This document shows positions 1 through 8,620 of a DNA stretch of 64,000 bases, piece after piece (the stretch's first letter is position 1; every line of letters starts with the position of its first letter). Under the pieces are notes generated by a model that was given only the letters and a program-made list of their open reading frames with translations, did not search any database and was not told where the DNA came from. The stretch is from assembly GCA_028278545.1 (NCBI GenBank), contig JANQED010000033.1, positions 102,344 to 166,343 of the forward strand. The letters are read 5' to 3'. The stretch comes from Anaerolineales bacterium. GTDB taxonomy: Bacteria; Chloroflexota; Anaerolineae; Anaerolineales; UBA11858. The translations under genes and the position numbers were made by a program.

Positions 1-2
1 TG

Positions 3-161
3 CATTACAGCATGCCTAAATGCAAAATCAAATTAGACCCGCTCAGCAAATTCCTCAAAGAGATGGGCCTGGGAACGATCAAGCCTGTGGAAGAGCTATC
101 AGTGACGCCTTCATCCGTCCCGGCCGAGACTCAGGTTGTGGTCTTGGAGTATCAGGCGTGA
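3..161 (+). CDS. C-terminal end of a small uncharacterised protein, possibly truncated by the window start
   Basis: Open frame HYSMPKCKIKLDPLSKFLKEMGLGTIKPVEELSV...VVVLEYQA* ending in TGA at 159-161; ATG possible at 12. Confidence 0.35.
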   Translation, partial: HYSMPKCKIKLDPLSKFLKEMGLGTIKPVEELSVTPSSVPAETQVVVLEYQA

Positions 162-177
162 TATCTGGAGAGAGATT

Positions 178-480
178 GTGGCCGTAAAGCTGTTGATGAC
201 CTGGAATATCCTGCCGGGGCGCGAACAAGAGTACTTTGAATTTGTGGTGCGTGAATTTATCCCGGAAGTTCAACAACTGGGACTCGAAACGACCGAGGCC
301 TGGGTCACAGTTTATGGCGATCACCCTCAAATCCTGGCCGCGGCGAAGACTAATGACCCCAACGAGCTGCGCCGGATTATCCTCTCTCAAGAGTGGGATG
401 GTCTGACAGCGCGTTTGCAAGATTACGTCAAAGATTTGGAGTTCAAAACCGTCCAAGAGCAGCCTGGCTTCCAAATGTAA
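178..480 (+). CDS. Conserved hypothetical protein, possibly a dimeric alpha/beta-barrel fold
   Basis: ORF 136..480; GTG at 178 is a more plausible start (VAVKLLMTWNILPGREQEYFEFV...). Confidence 0.6.
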   Translation: MAVKLLMTWNILPGREQEYFEFVVREFIPEVQQLGLETTEAWVTVYGDHPQILAAAKTNDPNELRRIILSQEWDGLTARLQDYVKDLEFKTVQEQPGFQM

Positions 481-488
481 ATGTCCTG

Positions 489-535
489 AAAGAAGCGTAT
501 GCCAGACAGTGCTGCTGCCTGGCATACGCTTCTTT
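489..535 (+). terminator. Hairpin with perfect 17-bp arms (AAAGAAGCGTATGCCAG / CTGGCATACGCTTCTTT)
   Basis: Arms 489-505 and 519-535, 13-nt loop, between two genes. Confidence 0.6.
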
Positions 536-547
536 GCTTGCATACCT

Positions 548-1606
548 ATGGTTACCCCATTTGCTGAAAAATTGTTGGATTGGTACGCTGAAAACGCCCG
601 TGACCTGCCCTGGCGCGGGATGGCCGATCCCTACGCGGTGTGGGTCTCGGAGATTATGCTCCAGCAAACCCGGGTGGAGACCGTGATCCCCTATTTCGAA
701 CGGTGGTTGGCGCGCTTTCCGAATCTTCGTGTACTGGCTGAGGCCTCGCAACAGGATGTACTCAATCTGTGGGAAGGTTTGGGCTACTACAGCCGGGCGC
801 GCAATCTGCACAAGGCGGCAAAGATGGTCATCAATCAGCATGGTGGCGAATTACCCGCTGATGTGGCTTCACTGAAAAGCCTGCCAGGGATCGGGCCTTA
901 TACGGCTGCTGCCATTGCCTCGATTGCCTTTGGCTTGGATGAAGCCGCCCTGGATGGCAATATCCGCCGGGTGTTGTCGCGCACCTTCAACGTCAGCCAA
1001 GCGCTAGGCTCGTCCGCTGGGGAGCAGCGTCTTTGGACTTTGGCGCGCGAGCATCTGCCATCGGGTCAAGCCGGGGACTACAACCAGGCCTTGATGGATT
1101 TGGGGGCCACGGTATGCGTGCCGCGCGAGCCGGCGTGTGATCGGTGCCCTTTGTTTGAGCTATGTGAGGCGCGCGAGCTTGGCGTGCCAAACCTGCGCCC
1201 GGTTCGAAAGAAGAAAGATAGCATCCCCCACCATACGGTTACCGCGGCGGTGATCCAGCGTAATGGAAATGTGCTCATCGGGCAGCGGCCAGAGGGTGGT
1301 TTGCTGGGAGGGATGTGGGAGTTCCCGGGGGGTAAAACCGAGCCGGGAGAGACTCTGCAAGCCTGCCTGAAGCGCGAAATTTGCGAGGAGTTGGGTGCGG
1401 ATATCGAAGTCCGGGAGCCTCTCGGCGTATACGAGCACGCTTATACGCACTTCCGGGTCACCCTGCACGCTTTTCGCTCTGCGCTGCTCTCTGGGGAACC
1501 TCAACCATTGGGCCATGATGCCCTGCGATGGGTGCCCACCTCAGAACTCAACGATTACCCCATGGGGAAGATCGACCGTCAAATTGCGGACTCATTGAAA
1601 GGCTGA
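548..1606 (+). CDS. mutY: A/G-specific adenine glycosylase with C-terminal NUDIX-like domain
   Basis: HhH-GPD region (LPGIGPYTAAAIASIAFG), Fe-S Cys cluster CVPREPACDRCPLFELC, C-terminal Nudix motif GGKTEPGETLQACLKREICEELG; ATG at 548 preferred over 509. Confidence 0.93.
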   Translation: MVTPFAEKLLDWYAENARDLPWRGMADPYAVWVSEIMLQQTRVETVIPYFERWLARFPNLRVLAEASQQDVLNLWEGLGYYSRARNLHKAAKMVINQHGGELPADVASLKSLPGIGPYTAAAIASIAFGLDEAALDGNIRRVLSRTFNVSQALGSSAGEQRLWTLAREHLPSGQAGDYNQALMDLGATVCVPREPACDRCPLFELCEARELGVPNLRPVRKKKDSIPHHTVTAAVIQRNGNVLIGQRPEGGLLGGMWEFPGGKTEPGETLQACLKREICEELGADIEVREPLGVYEHAYTHFRVTLHAFRSALLSGEPQPLGHDALRWVPTSELNDYPMGKIDRQIADSLKG

Positions 1607-1614
1607 TTTTATCC

Positions 1615-2688
1615 ATGCTGATTGTAGACGCGCATCAAGACCTGGCCTGGAATGTGCTCGCCTTCGACCGTGATTACACCCTCTCGGCGTCTGAAACGCG
1701 CCGCCGGGAACGCGGCAGCGAGGCCCCCATCCACAATGGCGATACATTGTTGGGCTGGCCGGACTATCAGCGTGGGCGCGTGGCAATCGTCTTCGCAACG
1801 CTTTTCGCAGCGCCTGCCCGACGTAAGCTGGGCCCTTGGGATACGCAATGTTATCGTGACTTCGCGGAAGCAGTTGATCGCTATCAGGCTCAAATCGACG
1901 TCTACCACCGTTTGGTAGAGGATCATCCCGACAAGTTCCGTCTGTTGCGGGCGCAGGAAGAATTGCACGATCATCTGGACGAGTGGGAATCTGATGCTTC
2001 CTCTCCGCCGGTGGGCCTGGTCATTCTGATGGAGGGTGCTGAGGCTGTAGGCGATCCGTCGGAGCTGGCTGAATGGTGGGAACGCGGCGTGCGCATCATC
2101 GGCCCTGCCTGGGCAGGCACCCGTTTCTGCGGCGGCACTGGCGAACCCGGCCCAATGACCAAAGAAGGGCATGCCTTGTTGGAGGGCATGGCGGATTTGG
2201 ACCTGATCCTGGACATCAGCCATATGGATGAGAAGGCGGTGTTGGGGGCTTTGGATGCATACCCTGGTTCGATCATTGCATCCCATTCGAATGCCGCCGC
2301 GCTGCTCGATGGTCTCGACAGCAACCGCTTCCTCTCTGATCGCGTGATCCATGGCTTGATGGAGCGCGATGCTGTGATCGGTGTAGTCCCCTTTAACCGC
2401 TTCTTGCTTTCTGGGTGGCAGGAACGCGACGGACGCCATCTCGTCACCCTGGATTCTGTGGCTGCACAGATCGATTATATCTGCCAAATGGCGGGGGATG
2501 CCCGTCACGTGGGTTTGGGAAGCGACTTCGATGGCGGTTTTGGTTTGCAGAATACCCCCCTAGAGATCGACACCGTCGCTGATTTAGGGAAGTTGTCCCC
2601 TATCTTGATCAATAAGGGTTATACTGAGGAGGATGTTTCTGCCATTCTAGGACGGAATTGGATCACACTTTTAGAGAACGGCCTGTGA
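1615..2688 (+). CDS. Membrane dipeptidase family (peptidase M19) protein
   Basis: MLIVDAHQDLAWN start, LDISHMDE, ASHSNA, HVGLGSDFDGGFG motifs. Confidence 0.88.
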   Translation: MLIVDAHQDLAWNVLAFDRDYTLSASETRRRERGSEAPIHNGDTLLGWPDYQRGRVAIVFATLFAAPARRKLGPWDTQCYRDFAEAVDRYQAQIDVYHRLVEDHPDKFRLLRAQEELHDHLDEWESDASSPPVGLVILMEGAEAVGDPSELAEWWERGVRIIGPAWAGTRFCGGTGEPGPMTKEGHALLEGMADLDLILDISHMDEKAVLGALDAYPGSIIASHSNAAALLDGLDSNRFLSDRVIHGLMERDAVIGVVPFNRFLLSGWQERDGRHLVTLDSVAAQIDYICQMAGDARHVGLGSDFDGGFGLQNTPLEIDTVADLGKLSPILINKGYTEEDVSAILGRNWITLLENGL

Positions 2689-2692
2689 AAGG

Positions 2693-3157
2693 ATGAGTGT
2701 TGTGGTTGAGGTAAGGTCTCAGAATGGGTCTCGCAGGGAGGGGGTTGGCTTGGGATTAGCGATCTTTGGCTTTGTGCTATTTCTGATGGGCGTCGAACCC
2801 GGTATTTTCAACTTGGACCGCAGCCCGGTGGTGGGGTTTGTGCAGATCGCGGTCTTTTTAATAGGGCTGGCGGTTATTTGTGTTGGAGGATATATCAGTT
2901 TTTCAATTCAGTGGACAGCGGGAGAGCGGTCCCTGGCTGCCGATATCGGCCTGCGCCTGGTCAGTACCGGTTATGTGATCGCTTTTGTCTCAGGATTGGC
3001 AGATGTGTTCGGGTTTGGCACCCAACCCTTTCCGATGGTGCCATATTTCGGCCCCTTGCAAGCCGCGGGGGTAGTGGTGGGGGAAGTTGTCATCGCAATC
3101 GGCTTTCTGTTGGTGATTTTGCCCAAAAAATCGCCCGACTCCCACATGGAAGAGTAG
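2693..3157 (+). CDS. Hypothetical multi-pass membrane protein
   Basis: 154-aa ORF with several hydrophobic segments. Confidence 0.6.
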   Translation: MSVVVEVRSQNGSRREGVGLGLAIFGFVLFLMGVEPGIFNLDRSPVVGFVQIAVFLIGLAVICVGGYISFSIQWTAGERSLAADIGLRLVSTGYVIAFVSGLADVFGFGTQPFPMVPYFGPLQAAGVVVGEVVIAIGFLLVILPKKSPDSHMEE

Positions 3158-3171
3158 GAAACGCGGGGGAA

Positions 3172-4503
3172 TTATCCCAACGCTTCAAGCATTTCTCGAT
3201 TTGTAGCGAATTTAAAGTCTTCCAGGCCGTGGGCTTCAGCTTGCGCCCTTTCGATCTGGCTGAGTCTTTCAACACCGGCCTTATCAACCACGGGGTGAGG
3301 CAGTTTCGCCATCCTCTCAGCAACAGCTCCAAGATGGTTAGCGGTGTCTTCGGGAGCGGGTAAGGTTTGAAGATATTGAAGCACGGCCTCGGCGCCATTT
3401 TCTCCGTCTTTACGGGCATAACCGACCAATCCGCTGCTGGCCTCGCGCGACCACCCAGCTACGAAGACACCTTCTAAGGGTTTTTGCGTTTCCGGGTCGA
3501 ACACTTCGTAGGAAAGCTCGTTGATCGGGTAGCGAGGGGTGGGATGTTTGACGAAAGCATTCCACTGGACCGGAAGGCCAAACGATTCATCGACCTTATC
3601 CCCGATACAGAACACGACCGTGTCCACATCTAAGACGCGCCTGGTGCCCAGCGGGTGGGTTTTCGTGCCCCCATTGCGGGCGACCAATTTTGTGTCCTCA
3701 ACTTCCAGGCCGCGCACCTCTCCACGGTCATCTCCAAGCATTCGCGTTGGCGATGAGAGGAACTGAAATGTGAAGCGCGATTCCGAATTAGGCTCTTTGG
3801 CCTTTGGCAGCGCCGAGAGGATGAAATCCTTGGCTGCCGTGGGGTCTTGATCTACGGCGCGCATGTGCACGGCAACGCGCTCGAACTCAGCCTCTAGAGC
3901 ATCCAGATCGAGGTTGAGGGCTACACTTTCCATCTCTTTTTTGGTGAATTTGACTTCTGCTGGGCCTCGCCTTGCTACTGCGATCACTTCATCGACTTTC
4001 TTGTCGCGGATCATCCAATGGGCAATATCGATCATCACATTGCCCACACCGATCAGCGCGACGCGCCTCCCGATGGCGAACTGGCGTTCACTGAAGGGCG
4101 GCAGCTTGTTATAGTGATAGACCAGGTCTTTGGCATGGAAAACCCCTTTGAGGTCTTCTCCGGGCAGCCCCAGCCATTTGGTGCCCTGAGCACCAACAGT
4201 CACGACGATGGCCTGAAATCCGATCTGGCGCAGGTCATCAAGGTTCAAATCCCCGGCATTTCCGACCCTGACATTCCCGTAATAAGTGATCTTCTGCTCG
4301 GCGAGGATCTTTTGAAATTGTTTGCGCAGACCAGCCTTCATACGATATTTGGTGTGATAAATACCATATTCAGCCAGGCCGCCCGGTTTGATGTCGCGGT
4401 TAAAAATGACCACCTCGACCCCAGCCTGGGCCAGTTTTTTAGCAGCATATAAGCCAGCCGGGCCAGCGCCAACGACAGCCACAAGATAATTCCCATTTTC
4501 CAT
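3172..4503 (-). CDS. FAD-dependent pyridine nucleotide oxidoreductase (adrenodoxin/ferredoxin-NADP reductase-like)
   Basis: VAVVGAGPAGLYAAKKLAQAGVEVVIFNRDIKPGGLAEYGI; second nucleotide-binding region VALIGVGNVMIDIAHWM. Confidence 0.85.
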   Translation of the reverse strand: MENGNYLVAVVGAGPAGLYAAKKLAQAGVEVVIFNRDIKPGGLAEYGIYHTKYRMKAGLRKQFQKILAEQKITYYGNVRVGNAGDLNLDDLRQIGFQAIVVTVGAQGTKWLGLPGEDLKGVFHAKDLVYHYNKLPPFSERQFAIGRRVALIGVGNVMIDIAHWMIRDKKVDEVIAVARRGPAEVKFTKKEMESVALNLDLDALEAEFERVAVHMRAVDQDPTAAKDFILSALPKAKEPNSESRFTFQFLSSPTRMLGDDRGEVRGLEVEDTKLVARNGGTKTHPLGTRRVLDVDTVVFCIGDKVDESFGLPVQWNAFVKHPTPRYPINELSYEVFDPETQKPLEGVFVAGWSREASSGLVGYARKDGENGAEAVLQYLQTLPAPEDTANHLGAVAERMAKLPHPVVDKAGVERLSQIERAQAEAHGLEDFKFATNREMLEALG

Positions 4504-4759
4504 GTAGTGTGTTCCTCCGAGGGTTGGTTAGCTTCTGTGGGTATTATACCTGCCCTTGTTTGTGACCTGCCAGCCTCGCGCGATGGAAAGAGGCCATCTT
4601 AAAGCGGTTGTTGATGATACAATTCCAGTTTGATTGTTGACGAGACAGCCCCCGTTCACCTGGCTGTGCCGGTTTGTTCCTGGGTGGTTCTTGATCCCAA
4701 AGGGATAGCTGTCTCCGGAGTTGGTCGCAATAAAATCTTTTTATGAGGTATTGCTTTAG

Positions 4760-6049
4760 ATGGACTCTCCCATAACTGAATTAAAACTTTCCAATGGGAT
4801 GCGAGTGATGCTCAAGGAGATCCACACAGCGCCGATCATCAGCAGTTGGGTCTGGTATCGGGTTGGGTCGCGCGATGAAATCCCCGGCAAGACGGGGATA
4901 TCTCATTGGGTGGAGCATATGCAGTTCAAAGGCACCCCCCAGTTTCCTGGCGGCGTTCTCGATAAGGCCGTCTCCAGGGAAGGGGGTGTCTGGAATGCCT
5001 TTACCTACCTGGATTGGACAACTTATTTCGAGACCATGCCCGCCGACAAGATCGACCTGGCCCTGCGCCTGGAAGCGGACCGCATGGTCAACAGCATCTT
5101 CGACGCCGAAGAAGTAGAATCTGAGCGCACGGTGATCATCTCTGAGCGGCAAGGCAGCGAGAACCAGCCTCTCTTCCAATTGGGTGAGGTGATGCGGGCC
5201 GCGGCCTTCCGGGTGCACCCCTATCATCATGAGATTCTTGGAGATATGGCCGATCTGCAAACCATCCAGCGTGATGATCTTTACAATCACTATCGCAGTT
5301 ATTACCGGCCTAATAATGCCGTGATGGTCGTGGCGGGAGATTTCGAAACCCAGGCGGTGAGGGAGCGCATCGAAGCGCTGTATGGGCCCTTGGGGGCTGG
5401 TGATGATCCCATACGACCGGCACGCCCCGAGCCCCCCCAGCGTGGTGAACATCGCCTGACCGTGGAGGGTTCTGACGATACAACGTATGTGCAGGTGCTC
5501 TATCACTCTCCGGTCGCCTCAGACCCGGACTTCTTCCCCTTCATCGTCCTGGATAGTTTGCTGACCGGCCCCACGGGTTTGAACATGTTTGGCGGCGGGA
5601 TTTCCAACAAGACCTCGCAACTCTATCTCAAGCTGGTGGAGGGCGACCTGGCAGTGGGCGTGCGAGGCAGCCTGCCTGTGACTATTGACCCTTATGTTTA
5701 CAACATTACAGTGACCGTCCATCCTGACCGTACGGCTGAGGAGGTCATCACTGCGCTGGATGAAGAGATCCAGCGAGTGCAGGAGACGCCGCCGACCCAG
5801 GAGGCCGTCGATCGGGCGGTCAAACAAGCGCGGGCGCTGTTTGCCTACGGCAGTGAGAGCATCACCAACCAGGCTTTCTGGATGGGCTTCACGGAGATGT
5901 TTGATTCTTACGACTGGTTTACTGGTTATCTGGATCGTCTGGCTGCTGTGACGACCGATGATGTGCAGCGCATTGCACAGACGTATTTGGTGCCCCGCCA
6001 GCGGGTTTTGGGAACCTATTTGCCCACCAATGGGGAGGTGTCAAAATGA
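4760..6049 (+). CDS. M16 family zinc peptidase, catalytic-type subunit
   Basis: HxxEH zinc motif (SHWVEHMQFKG), M16 C-terminal domain features. Confidence 0.9.
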   Translation: MDSPITELKLSNGMRVMLKEIHTAPIISSWVWYRVGSRDEIPGKTGISHWVEHMQFKGTPQFPGGVLDKAVSREGGVWNAFTYLDWTTYFETMPADKIDLALRLEADRMVNSIFDAEEVESERTVIISERQGSENQPLFQLGEVMRAAAFRVHPYHHEILGDMADLQTIQRDDLYNHYRSYYRPNNAVMVVAGDFETQAVRERIEALYGPLGAGDDPIRPARPEPPQRGEHRLTVEGSDDTTYVQVLYHSPVASDPDFFPFIVLDSLLTGPTGLNMFGGGISNKTSQLYLKLVEGDLAVGVRGSLPVTIDPYVYNITVTVHPDRTAEEVITALDEEIQRVQETPPTQEAVDRAVKQARALFAYGSESITNQAFWMGFTEMFDSYDWFTGYLDRLAAVTTDDVQRIAQTYLVPRQRVLGTYLPTNGEVSK

Positions 6050-7323
6050 AGCTCGCAATTAGCCAGTCTTCTCTCCCTGGCCCTGATGACATTACTTGCG
6101 TTGAGCTTTCCAATGGCATCACCGTATTGGCCCGGTCAAATTTCAACAGCCCGTCCGTCACGGTGAGCGGTTACCTCGCTGTGGGGGGATTATTCGATCC
6201 TGACGAGAAGCTGGGCATTGGGGATTTCGTCTCTGCGGCCCTGATGCGCGGCACCGAGAAACGCGACTTTCAGGGGATATACCAGGCCCTGGAGTCTGTG
6301 GGGGCCAGTTTGAGCTTCAGCGGCGCGACCCATACGACCGGCTTTGGGGGAAAATCGCTGGCGGAGGATTTGCCCCTGCTGTTGGAATTGCTCTCCGAGG
6401 GGCTGCGCCAGCCGGTGTTCCCTGAGCAGCAGATCGAGCGCTTGCGGGCACAGTTGCTGACAGGGTTGACTCTGCGCGCCCAGGACACGCGCGATATGGC
6501 CGGGTTGACCTTCGACCAGATGGTCTACAAAGGCCACCCTTACAGCCGACCGGAAGATGGCTACCCGGAGACGATCCAATCGATCACTCGCCAGGATTTG
6601 GTCCACTTCCACAAAAAGCATTATGGGCCGCGCGGCATGGTCGTCGCTGTGGTCGGCGGGGTGTCGCCCGAAGAGGCGGTCGAAAGAGTTCGGGCCGCCC
6701 TGGGGGGTTGGGAGAACCCCGATCAACCGGACCCGCCTCAACTCCCGTCCGTCGCTCCGCTTGAGAAGGTGATCAGCCAACGGGTAGAAATCCCTGGCAA
6801 ATCTCAGGCCGATATCGTGGTCGGCGCGGCCGGTCCCCCCCGCAAAGCGGAGGAATTCTTCGAGGCTGCCCTGGGGAACAGCGTCTTTGGACAGTTTGGG
6901 ATGATGGGGCGCATTGGTGAGGCAGTGCGGGAGAAGGCCGGCCTGGCGTATTACGCCTTCAGCCAGATGAGCGCCGGCATTGGCCCAGGCCCGTGGTCGG
7001 TGAGTGCGGGCGTCAACCCGGACAATGTTGAGAAAGCTATTGACCTGATCCGCGCTGAGATCAAACGCTTTGTGACGGAATCGGTGGCCGAGGATGAGTT
7101 GAGTGACAGTAAGGCCAATTTCATCGGGCGTCTGCCCCTGGCCCTGGAGTCCAACGGCGGGGTAGCCGGTGCGCTGCTCAATCTGGCGCGCTATGACCTG
7201 GGAATGGATTATTATCAGCGTTATGCTGGCCTGGTTGAGGCCGTGAGTCCAGAGGGCGTGCTGGCGGCAGCGAGCAAATACCTGCACCCCGACAAGCTGG
7301 CAGTGGCCGTTGCTGGCCCTTAA
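6046..7323 (+). CDS. M16 family peptidase-like protein, non-catalytic partner
   Basis: ATGA overlap with previous gene; M16 fold sequence, zinc motif absent. Confidence 0.85.
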   Translation: MKLAISQSSLPGPDDITCVELSNGITVLARSNFNSPSVTVSGYLAVGGLFDPDEKLGIGDFVSAALMRGTEKRDFQGIYQALESVGASLSFSGATHTTGFGGKSLAEDLPLLLELLSEGLRQPVFPEQQIERLRAQLLTGLTLRAQDTRDMAGLTFDQMVYKGHPYSRPEDGYPETIQSITRQDLVHFHKKHYGPRGMVVAVVGGVSPEEAVERVRAALGGWENPDQPDPPQLPSVAPLEKVISQRVEIPGKSQADIVVGAAGPPRKAEEFFEAALGNSVFGQFGMMGRIGEAVREKAGLAYYAFSQMSAGIGPGPWSVSAGVNPDNVEKAIDLIRAEIKRFVTESVAEDELSDSKANFIGRLPLALESNGGVAGALLNLARYDLGMDYYQRYAGLVEAVSPEGVLAAASKYLHPDKLAVAVAGP

Positions 7324-7356
7324 TCAATTTAATTATGCGTTTAGCGTGAAAGTGAT

Positions 7357-7761
7357 ATGAAACTGGCAACCGGCGTTGACATCATCGAGATCGAACGCAT
7401 CGAAGAGTCTATCGCCCGCAACGGTGAGCGATTCTTGAAGCGCGTTTACACTGAGGATGAGTTAGCGATATGCGGCGATGACCCGGCCTCCCTGGCGGTG
7501 CGCTTCACTGCCAAGGAAGCCGTCGCCAAAGCGCTGGGCTGCGGCATCGGTGATGTGCGCTGGCAGGAGATCGAAATCCTGCGCGATGAAAAGCGCGCCC
7601 CAGTTTTGCATCTCTATGGGGCTGCCCAGGCATTAGCAGATGAACTTGGACTGGAAAACTGGTCGCTCAGTCTCAGCCACACTAAGAGCCATGCGGTGGC
7701 GTTTGTGGTGGCCCTTGGAGGTTGGGGGTTGGAGGGTGGAAATTGGATGTTAGAAGTTTGA
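7357..7761 (+). CDS. acpS: Holo-[acyl-carrier-protein] synthase
   Basis: GVDIIEIERIEESI...FLKRVYTEDEL...LAVRFTAKEAVAKALG...LSLSHTKSHAVAFVV. Confidence 0.93.
   Translation: MKLATGVDIIEIERIEESIARNGERFLKRVYTEDELAICGDDPASLAVRFTAKEAVAKALGCGIGDVRWQEIEILRDEKRAPVLHLYGAAQALADELGLENWSLSLSHTKSHAVAFVVALGGWGLEGGNWMLEV
7713..7761 (+). repeat. Degenerate heptanucleotide tandem repeat, 7 units, at the 3' end of acpS
   Basis: CCTTGGA GGTTGGG GGTTGGA GGGTGGA AATTGGA TGTTAGA AGTTTGA. Confidence 0.7.
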
Positions 7762-7790
7762 CGATGTTCTTTTCAGTGCTTTAGAAATTG

Positions 7791-7827
7791 AAAACCCGGT
7801 TCATCTCTGGAGAGCGAACCGGGTTTT
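7791..7827. terminator. Bidirectional hairpin between convergent genes
   Basis: AAAACCCGGTTC (7791-7802) / GAACCGGGTTTT (7816-7827). Confidence 0.75.
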
Positions 7828-7846
7828 GATATTTGCCTGTATTCTT

Positions 7847-8515
7847 TTATGCTTCGGCTTCTGCTTCCGCTTTTTCGGCTTTGATTTCTGCTCTGGCCTT
7901 GAAGAACTCGTAGACCGGCGGAATGAACGAGATAAAGATGATGGCGAAGATCACCAACTCGAAGTTGTTCTTGACGAAGGGCAGGTTGCCGAAGTAATAG
8001 CCCAACAATGTGAAGCTGGTCACCCAGACGATGGCACCCACAACGTTGTAAGTGACAAAACGGCCATAGCGCATCGTCCCGACACCGGCTACGAAGGGGG
8101 CAAAGGTGCGGATAATGGGGACGAAACGCGCCAGGATGATGGTCTTGCCGCCGTGCTTCTCGTAAAACTGCTGGGTCTTTTGGAGATAATCCTGTTTCAG
8201 CCAGCGGATGTTGCCGCTGAAGGCTCGATCTCCAACATAGCTGCCGATCCAGTAGTTGATTGTGTCTCCGAGGATCGCGGCGACTATCAGGAGGCCAATG
8301 ATCGTCCAATGATTCAGGTCTCCCTTGGCTGCGAAGCTCCCTGCGGCGAAGAGCAAGGAATCGCCGGGCAGGAAGGGGGTCACTACGAAGCCTGTTTCCA
8401 TGAAGACGATCAAGAACAGGATGATATAGGTCCAAGTGCCGTATTGGGAGATGATGGTGCTCAGGTGTTCATCTATATGGAGCACGAATTCGATCAAGAA
8501 GGTGATGAGTTCCAT
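7847..8515 (-). CDS. DedA family membrane protein
   Basis: [56 protein letters not shown]-type sequence. Confidence 0.9.
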   Translation of the reverse strand: [222 protein letters not shown]

Positions 8516-8620
8516 GGGGTATCCTTTTGAAGGTTAAAGCGGGCGGAATTATAGCCTGTGACCATCAATCGAGCAATGCAAGGACGCGGTTCTTCCATGC
8601 AACCGCGTCCCTGATGAGCG

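Noticed and set aside
1609-2508. 299-aa minus-strand ORF opposite the dipeptidase
   Set aside because: Antisense shadow; the plus strand carries conserved M19 motifs.
6190-7287. 365-aa minus-strand ORF opposite the second M16 gene
   Set aside because: Antisense shadow of a well-supported M16 gene; composition typical of an overlapping frame.
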